NCBI GenBank assembly: GCA_045106825.1 | Contig: JBGCFH010000001.1 | Span: forward strand, 1-12,313 | Direction of reading: 5' to 3' | Source: CAWVWD01 sp045106825 | GTDB lineage: Bacteria; Bacteroidota; Bacteroidia; Chitinophagales; Saprospiraceae | DNA: 12,313 bases | In this document: positions 7,796 to 12,313 of the stretch, in pieces | Layout: each line of letters starts with the position of its first letter | Position numbering within the stretch: position 1 is the stretch's first letter | Translations under genes and position numbers: made by a program | The notes under the pieces: generated by a model | Databases searched by the model: none | What the model was told of the DNA's origin: nothing | The model's input: only the letters and a program-made list of their open reading frames with translations

Positions 7796-8464
7796 TTAAA
7801 ATTGTTGTATTTCGTCTGATTCGTAAATAAATGTTCCTCCATCAATGCGTTGAGCAACTAAAACCATAGCTTTAGCAACTTGTTCTCCATGAACAGCACT
7901 GTATTTTGGTGCTAACCTATTAGTTACTAAATTTAAAATGCCAGAAGCATAAGTTGCTAACTTTTCGCCAATTCGTAACTCATTACGAGAACCTAACAAT
8001 AAAGAAGGTCGAAAGATGTGAATTGACCAATAATTTAAATTTTGTACTGCAGATTCAATTTCTCCTTTGATTTGATTATAAAAAAACATTGAGTCTTTAT
8101 CTGCTCCAACTGTGGATACTAAAAGAAATTGATTAGCACTGTTTTTTGCTGCTATTTTAGCGGTGTCAAATACATAAGTATAATCAACCTTTGAAAAAGC
8201 AGCTTTGCTTCCTGCTTTTTTGCGTGTTGTACCTAAACAACAAAAAACATCATCTCCAACAATCCAATCTGCATAATCGTCTAACTTATCAAAGTCAATG
8301 ATATATTCTTCATACTTCGGATGCTTTATATTTAGTTTTCGACGATTGAAAGCTTTCACCTTAGAATATAGTGGAGATTCTAACAAGAACTCTAAGCAAT
8401 AACCGCCAACTAAGCCAGTTGCTCCAAAAAGTATAGCTGTTTTTTGTGCTTTCTGAATTTTCAT
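7796..8464 (-). CDS. Atypical SDR family NAD(P)-binding oxidoreductase
   Basis: A 222-residue Rossmann-fold protein of the extended/atypical short-chain dehydrogenase group related to HTATIP2/TIP30 and YbjT-like proteins. The nucleotide-binding motif GATGLVG is at residues 14-20, the CCLGTT segment at 75-80 matches this subgroup's conserved loop, VSTVGAD is at 116-122, and Tyr129-x3-Lys133 has the spacing of the SDR catalytic pair. The substrate is unknown. It has no membrane segment or export signal. The ATG at 8464 has a promoter-like -7 element only 5 bp upstream, so its mRNA may lack a leader. It leads a two-gene unit with gldC. Confidence 0.87.
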   Translation of the reverse strand: MKIQKAQKTAILFGATGLVGGYCLEFLLESPLYSKVKAFNRRKLNIKHPKYEEYIIDFDKLDDYADWIVGDDVFCCLGTTRKKAGSKAAFSKVDYTYVFDTAKIAAKNSANQFLLVSTVGADKDSMFFYNQIKGEIESAVQNLNYWSIHIFRPSLLLGSRNELRIGEKLATYASGILNLVTNRLAPKYSAVHGEQVAKAMVLVAQRIDGGTFIYESDEIQQF

Positions 8465-8469
8465 GACCG

Positions 8470-8477
8470 CAAAGATA
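8470..8477 (-). promoter_or_regulatory. -7 promoter element directly before the oxidoreductase start
   Basis: TATCTTTG on the minus strand is a perfect TAnnTTTG -7 element and ends 5 bp before the ATG, so transcription would begin at or within a base or two of the start codon. No TTTG occurs at the -33 spacing (8497-8500 reads TTAA), which weakens the call. Confidence 0.5.
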
Positions 8478-8623
8478 TTTTTTTAAGTAGTAACTATTAA
8501 ATATTAGTGGTGAAATATTCTGAAATTAGCTCTTTGTACGCTTTAACAAAAAATGAAACTTTTTATTAAAAATCTTATTTCCTGCTAATTTGTTTCAAAA
8601 AACTATTTTGACTTTTATAAATT

Positions 8624-8786
8624 TAAGTACGTGGACAGAAGTAAGCACGTAATTATAACGAAGTAATTTTTTTGTTCTACGATTTCAAAAAATGTGCGTA
8701 TAGCAGAGTTACACAAATATTTTATGAAGAAGTAGAACAGAAAAAGTACGAGTTAGAATACGTGATTATTTTTGTTCACGTACTTA
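8624..8786. repeat. 163-bp palindrome composed of smaller palindromes
   Basis: The arms 8624-8700 and 8710-8786 are imperfectly complementary along almost their full length, with perfect outer ends TAAGTACGTG / CACGTACTTA and a perfect inner block TGTTCTAC (8673-8680) / GTAGAACA (8732-8739). Each arm also carries its own inverted pair TACGTG-N12-CACGTA (8628-8651 and 8759-8782), so the element can fold either as one long hairpin or as two small ones. It fills the middle of the 372-bp gap between the oxidoreductase start and the glycosyltransferase stop. No coding potential and no abutting direct repeat were found. It could be a non-autonomous mobile element, a repeat of REP/ERIC kind, or a transcription stop for the glycosyltransferase gene. 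Confidence 0.75.
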
Positions 8787-8836
8787 GATGTAAATAAGTT
8801 GTTATTATCATTTATTTCTTGATTGTCGAATAGTAA

Positions 8837-10540
8837 TTACTCAATTTTCATTTTTAACCTCGGTGTATTATGTACTGTAAAAATATTAGGCGATTCAATC
8901 GAAATATTAATTTTATAATCACCTTTCTTTTTTGGTGTTTTGAATTGAAAATGATAAGGTTTTAGTTTATCAATTTTCATAATGGTTATATCATCTGATT
9001 GATGACTTATAAATTTTGAATTTTCAAAAATCTGACACGATAATTTTGAATTTCTATCACCATCAAAACTCACATTTTCAGGTATATTAAAACGAATCGG
9101 AATAGACACTAAAGTATCAGGTGGAAAAGTAAAACTTGTCATTTCTGTTTCCAATTTTACGGTAGCATAACATATAAAGTTATTAACCTGTCGATAATAA
9201 AAACGACCAAGATTAGTTTCTACTGAATCGGTACAAGGAACTAACGGATATTTTGAAAAATATAAAACCGTATCACCAATAAATTCTTGTTCCCAATGAT
9301 ATAAATCAAACTGTGTGCGCGGCCCAGTTGATGCCGCTAAACCTGTCGAAAACTTCTGAGTGTAAAAGCTGTATTTTGATGGTACTTGATAACTTCCTGC
9401 AAAAATCGGTGGATAATCACCTGCTTCTTCAATGGCTTTCGCCAATGGTTGAACCCAATTTTCGACACCATGAAAATCCCGAAATTTCATAAAAAATGGT
9501 TTTTCATTTGGTATAATATCAAATATAATAACACTTCGTACGACTATTGCGATAAGCAGAGAAAATGGCAATAATCGAAACAACCACTTTTTAGCTATTT
9601 CATTTTCATACAATGCTTGATGTGTCAATACGATCAGAGGAATCAAAGTAGCTATTACCCAATTTGCTTCAACTGGCCCTCGCAAACTCATCACAAAGAA
9701 AAATCCTAATAGACCAAAAGCAACCGTCTTTAATGTTTTATTGAATTGTAATTGTGTATCAGTTTTTGATTTAAATATAGCGGATTGTTTTAGTAAAATT
9801 GGGCTTATCAAAGGCCCAAGAATCACAAAAATAGAAGCGATATAAGTTAAGGTCAAACCAATATGCCATTTTATTTTATTGCGTTCTGACCAATGAAAAG
9901 TTACTGTAACAAAATCATTTTGAAACTCCCAATATAAGTGTGGCAAAAATAAAATCAATCCTGTGAAACCTGCTACGTAAAATGTCCAACGTTTGAATAA
10001 TTGCCAATTTGCTACAATTGCAAAAAATATCACGACAACACTGTGATATTTACTATACAACATACAAGCGATTGTTGTACCGATTAATAATGCTGTTTTT
10101 AAACTATCTTTTTTTAAATATTGCTTAGTAAGATATAAAAATAAAGCTGCAAAAAACACAAAACAAATATCAGGAACTGCCCAAAATCCACCAATATGTA
10201 ATAAGCCGACTGAAGTCACTAAGGCAATAAACAATGGTGTATTTTTTGGATAAGTCAATTGTTCAATCAACCAAATCGTACCTAAATGTAAAAAGATAAA
10301 TAACAAACGTACACCTAAACCTGTTGGAATTAGCCAATAACCTATTTTTATTAATAAAGCAACCATTGGAGGTTGATGAAAATGTCCCCAATCTAAGTTA
10401 TTTGCATATACCCAGTAATAGGCTTCATCGTCTATTAGTTCAGTAAAGGTCGCTTGAACAAAGGTTAAAACAAACCAAATAGCATAAAACCAAAAGCGTA
10501 AGTTATTTACTTTATTTAATTGACTTTCAATTGATTGCAA
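8837..10540 (-). CDS. ArnT/PMT-like membrane glycosyltransferase
   Basis: An integral membrane GT-C glycosyltransferase (PMT_2/ArnT-like, GT39/GT83 type), 567 residues from the start used here. Such enzymes move a sugar from a polyprenyl-phosphate donor to lipid A, protein or another envelope acceptor. The first periplasmic loop has the acidic motif DDEAYYW (37-43), then LDWGHFHQPPMVALL (49-63), typical of the family. About ten hydrophobic segments follow, then a hydrophilic C-terminal region of roughly 200 residues ending in a beta-rich part. No in-frame ATG precedes the DEAYYW motif. The open frame runs back to a TTG at 10621, but everything upstream of 10558 lies in an inserted repeat element, so the TTG at 10540 is preferred; the start remains uncertain. 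Confidence 0.85.
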   Translation of the reverse strand: MQSIESQLNKVNNLRFWFYAIWFVLTFVQATFTELIDDEAYYWVYANNLDWGHFHQPPMVALLIKIGYWLIPTGLGVRLLFIFLHLGTIWLIEQLTYPKNTPLFIALVTSVGLLHIGGFWAVPDICFVFFAALFLYLTKQYLKKDSLKTALLIGTTIACMLYSKYHSVVVIFFAIVANWQLFKRWTFYVAGFTGLILFLPHLYWEFQNDFVTVTFHWSERNKIKWHIGLTLTYIASIFVILGPLISPILLKQSAIFKSKTDTQLQFNKTLKTVAFGLLGFFFVMSLRGPVEANWVIATLIPLIVLTHQALYENEIAKKWLFRLLPFSLLIAIVVRSVIIFDIIPNEKPFFMKFRDFHGVENWVQPLAKAIEEAGDYPPIFAGSYQVPSKYSFYTQKFSTGLAASTGPRTQFDLYHWEQEFIGDTVLYFSKYPLVPCTDSVETNLGRFYYRQVNNFICYATVKLETEMTSFTFPPDTLVSIPIRFNIPENVSFDGDRNSKLSCQIFENSKFISHQSDDITIMKIDKLKPYHFQFKTPKKKGDYKINISIESPNIFTVHNTPRLKMKIE

Positions 10541-10548
10541 ATTATTAT

Positions 10549-10698
10549 TTTTAAGTACAGCAATTCCCCATTTGATGTAATGAATGTGTTTAACCGCAAA
10601 GTTCGCAAAGGTTTTACGCAAAGAACGCTAAGTTTTTACGTAAATATTTGCATTCTCTGCTGTTAATTTTTTTAAATGGGGAATTGCTGTTTTAAGTA
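10549..10698. mobile_element. MITE-like element with 16-bp terminal inverted repeats and 9-bp target duplication
   Basis: The element proper is 10558-10689 (132 bp). Its ends are perfect 16-bp inverted repeats: CAGCAATTCCCCATTT at 10558-10573 and the complement at 10674-10689. Each end is directly abutted by the same 9-bp sequence in the same orientation, TTTTAAGTA (10549-10557 and 10690-10698), the signature of a transposition event. There is no transposase, so it would depend on an enzyme elsewhere in the genome. Its interior holds an array of CGCAAAG units. The near end lies 18 bp from the TTG used as the glycosyltransferase start, so it inserted into that gene's leader or promoter. Confidence 0.8.
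10592..10632. repeat. CGCAAAG repeat array inside the MITE
   Basis: Three exact CGCAAAG units (starting 10595, 10604, 10617) and one variant CGCTAAG (10626) are spaced by 9, 13 and 9 bp, preceded by AACC. The same unit logic and spacings (9 and 13) occur at 15-53, where the unit is CACAAAAG and is also preceded by AACC. Read on the minus strand, the units give CTTTGCG, which overlaps the end of the TAnnTTTG promoter element. Confidence 0.7.
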
Positions 10699-11031
10699 TA
10701 TAATATAATATATGTGTCCCGAAATCTCACTAACGAAGTATTATTTTTACGTTTCGCTGAAACATAAAATAGAAATCACAATTACTAAATTTTGCTTCGC
10801 AAAATGCTTTTTTCACGCAGATTCACGCAGATTCACGCAGATTCACGCAGATTTTTTTGATAAAAAAATGATTTTGTTAATGAAAAATCTGCGAAACATG
10901 AAATTATTCTTTAAATAATTCGAGTATCCGTTCGTATCACAAAACTTGAATTAATTACAAAGTTATCTCATTCTGAAAACCTATTATAATTTATAAATAA
11001 TTAAATCAAGGAATCTGATTTCTTACTTTTC
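10699..11031. other. Gene-free region rich in small repeats
   Basis: No credible gene lies between the MITE and the SH3-CHAP gene. Two short hairpins occur, GTTTC-GCT-GAAAC (10751-10763) and ATTTTGC-TTC-GCAAAAT (10789-10805); either might stop transcription of the SH3-CHAP gene, but neither has a T tract on the minus strand. The tandem repeat at 10812-10851 and its inverted partner at 10883-10893 are listed separately. The 10-mer TAACGAAGTA at 10731-10740 also occurs at 8656-8665 in the large palindrome. From 10894 to 11031 I see only AT-rich sequence. Confidence 0.5.
10812..10851. repeat. Four exact tandem copies of a 10-bp unit
   Basis: TTCACGCAGA is repeated four times without a single change, followed by seven T. 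A single inverted copy of part of the unit with its T tract, AAAAATCTGCG (10883-10893), pairs perfectly with 10846-10856 over 11 bp, so the array can close into a hairpin with a 26-nt loop. A tandem repeat this exact is prone to copy-number change. Confidence 0.9.
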
Positions 11032-12162
11032 CTACTCCCGAAAAACTCGAACATTTTCATCTAACAAATACCATTTTTCGCTCACATTATTACATCGACT
11101 TTTGGTGAAGTATTCATGTTGTTTATTAGGATGATTTCCGCCTTCAATCAAGATTTCCAACTTGCCATCAATGATTCTTTTATCTTTAAAAAAGCCAATA
11201 TGTCCATATAAATGATGAACTTCCGAATGCTGATTATCGAAAACAACAATATCTCCGAACTGAAAGGATGAATCTTTAATTTCGGTATAATTGAGTATTT
11301 GATTTGAGTTATTATGTTGTGTAATTGGAATCATCCCAGTCAAGATTTCATCCCATTCAAAAGCATTTTTGGTTGCACCTGTAATCTGAAGTTGATGCTT
11401 TACAAAGTCAACACATTGACAATCAACAGGTGTAGAAGCTTTCGTAGTAATGCCACCAAAAACCCAACCTTTTTTGCCTTCTGCTAAGGCGACTTGATAC
11501 CAATAATGTCTACCAAATGGTCGAATATTTTCACTTTTACCTTTTTGTAAAATATCTAAAATTTTACCTGCTTTTATAGAATGTGTTACTTGACCATTTG
11601 GAGCGTTGTAGATTTTTCCTTTTTGAGTAAATTGTAGAACGGTCGAATCATCAACTGTCAATAAACTACCATAAATATAGCCTTTCACATCTTCAAACTC
11701 AATAAAATACCAATTTGTCCAAGCTGAATTGATTTCATCTCTATAAGGCGTTTTACTAATAACTTTTACCTTATCACCCTTAAAAAGTGTCGTGACAATA
11801 TCACAATTAATTGAACCACATTCTCGAATATTAACTTCTGTACCATGAACATTTCCATTAATATTCAATTGAATTTCCTTTGATTTGTCTGGAAGTACAT
11901 CGACCAACGCTCCAAATACAGAACCTGTATCTTGACCGATTACAACTCGATACCAAGGATGTGTACCATAACCATCAATCGTTTCTTCATTTTCTTTTTG
12001 AATGATTTTTCCACCATCGCTTTCGTTCAATGTCCCAATTGATGCACACTTTAAACTGCTGCATTTACGAAATGTAACATTGTTTTGAGAAATTCTTAAA
12101 GTAGATTGTCCATACGATTGATAAACAACAAAAGACAATACAATATATATGATGTGTTTCAT
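11032..12162 (-). CDS. Exported protein with three SH3-like domains and a CHAP-like amidase domain
   Basis: A 376-residue protein beginning with a clear signal peptide (hydrophobic residues 3-15, likely cut after Gly18 in SYG-QS). Three bacterial SH3-like domains follow at about 21-90, 98-171 and 174-242; the first two share an N-x-x-x-R-x-C start and a Cys pair (FRKCSSLKC and IRECGSINC). Residues about 245-376 resemble a CHAP/NlpC-P60-type cysteine amidase: Cys250 in CQCVDFVK as nucleophile, His321 in YGHIGFF after FGDIVVF, and Asn343 in EGGNHP as possible third residue. It probably cleaves peptide bonds in peptidoglycan, though a toxin or immunity context is not visible. The frame stays open to 12255, but those extra residues are read from a repeat element; ATG 12162 gives the signal peptide at the N-terminus. 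Confidence 0.82.
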   Translation of the reverse strand: MKHIIYIVLSFVVYQSYGQSTLRISQNNVTFRKCSSLKCASIGTLNESDGGKIIQKENEETIDGYGTHPWYRVVIGQDTGSVFGALVDVLPDKSKEIQLNINGNVHGTEVNIRECGSINCDIVTTLFKGDKVKVISKTPYRDEINSAWTNWYFIEFEDVKGYIYGSLLTVDDSTVLQFTQKGKIYNAPNGQVTHSIKAGKILDILQKGKSENIRPFGRHYWYQVALAEGKKGWVFGGITTKASTPVDCQCVDFVKHQLQITGATKNAFEWDEILTGMIPITQHNNSNQILNYTEIKDSSFQFGDIVVFDNQHSEVHHLYGHIGFFKDKRIIDGKLEILIEGGNHPNKQHEYFTKSRCNNVSEKWYLLDENVRVFRE

Positions 12163-12174
12163 AGTATTGGAAAG

Positions 12175-12313
12175 GTTCTTTATGATTTTACGTGGTTTTG
12201 AATATTTTGATGCTAAGTAACGGCCCCGAGGACTCGGGGCTGCCGAAAATATCACAAACTCATACGGCAGCTAAAGCAGCCGCTACTGTAAACCACATAG
12301 AATCATAAAGAGC
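12175..12313. repeat. GC-rich multi-hairpin element with 24-bp inverted ends
   Basis: The ends 12175-12198 and 12290-12313 are inverted copies with 21 of 24 matching positions, all three differences being transitions. Between them lies a core that is far richer in G and C than its surroundings: GCCCCGAG pairs perfectly with CTCGGGGC (12223-12230 with 12233-12240), CTGCCG (12240-12245) pairs with CGGCAG (12265-12270), and CGGC pairs with GCCG within 12265-12282. It begins 12 bp upstream of the SH3-CHAP start codon. The right end coincides with the window end, so a target duplication cannot be checked and the element may continue. Confidence 0.7.

Noticed and set aside
10812..10851. CRISPR array
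   Set aside because: The four 10-bp units are directly adjacent without spacers and far shorter than CRISPR repeats; no cas gene is present.
10712..10918. 68-codon plus-strand reading frame between the MITE and the SH3-CHAP gene
   Set aside because: Its middle is the translation of the TTCACGCAGA tandem repeat, the rest is AT-rich non-coding DNA and small hairpins, and it has no recognisable domain.
12163..12255. N-terminal extension of the SH3-CHAP protein by 31 residues
   Set aside because: It is read from the GC-rich inverted-repeat element, would bury the signal peptide internally, and starts at a codon inside the repeat.

Overview
The window is AT-rich DNA that reads as a chromosomal segment of a member of Bacteroidota, most likely order Flavobacteriales. 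Three things point there: a gldC gene (gliding/type IX secretion-associated, confined to this phylum), promoters of the Bacteroidota type (TTTG-N19-TAnnTTTG, with a perfect example in front of the tRNA), and a general lack of Shine-Dalgarno sequences. Family or genus cannot be fixed from the sequence alone. Nothing suggests a plasmid, prophage or large genomic island.

Layout. The left half is on the plus strand: a long imperfect palindrome (8-116), a SulP anion transporter with a STAS domain (334-2103), an overlapping dihydrofolate reductase/RibD-like gene (2090-2617), a hairpin terminator, and a very large exported WG-repeat protein (2731-5523). A perfect 14-bp hairpin (5524-5556) separates this from the converging minus-strand half. 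The minus-strand half holds an M48 metallopeptidase with a C-terminal LysM-like tail (7019-5571), a self-contained initiator tRNA unit (promoter, tRNA-fMet, terminator; 7347-7174), a two-gene unit of an atypical SDR oxidoreductase and gldC (8464-7446), an ArnT/PMT-like membrane glycosyltransferase (10540-8837), and an exported protein with three SH3-like domains and a CHAP-like cysteine amidase domain (12162-11032).

The genes are mostly ordinary housekeeping and envelope genes and do not form one obvious pathway; several (M48 peptidase, glycosyltransferase, SH3-CHAP protein, WG-repeat protein, gldC) act at the cell envelope. I do not see a convincing new multi-gene system.

The unusual content lies between the genes. 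There are at least four small non-coding repeat structures: (1) a 132-bp MITE-like element at 10558-10689 with perfect 16-bp terminal inverted repeats exactly abutted by a 9-bp direct duplication, sitting just in front of the glycosyltransferase; (2) a 163-bp palindrome of palindromes at 8624-8786; (3) a GC-rich multi-hairpin element with 24-bp inverted ends at 12175-12313; (4) arrays of a CRCAAAG-type unit spaced by 9 or 13 bp, found both inside the MITE and in both arms of the palindrome at 8-116. A fourfold 10-bp tandem repeat lies at 10812-10851. Open reading frames that run through these repeats produce false N-terminal extensions on two genes and one false small gene.
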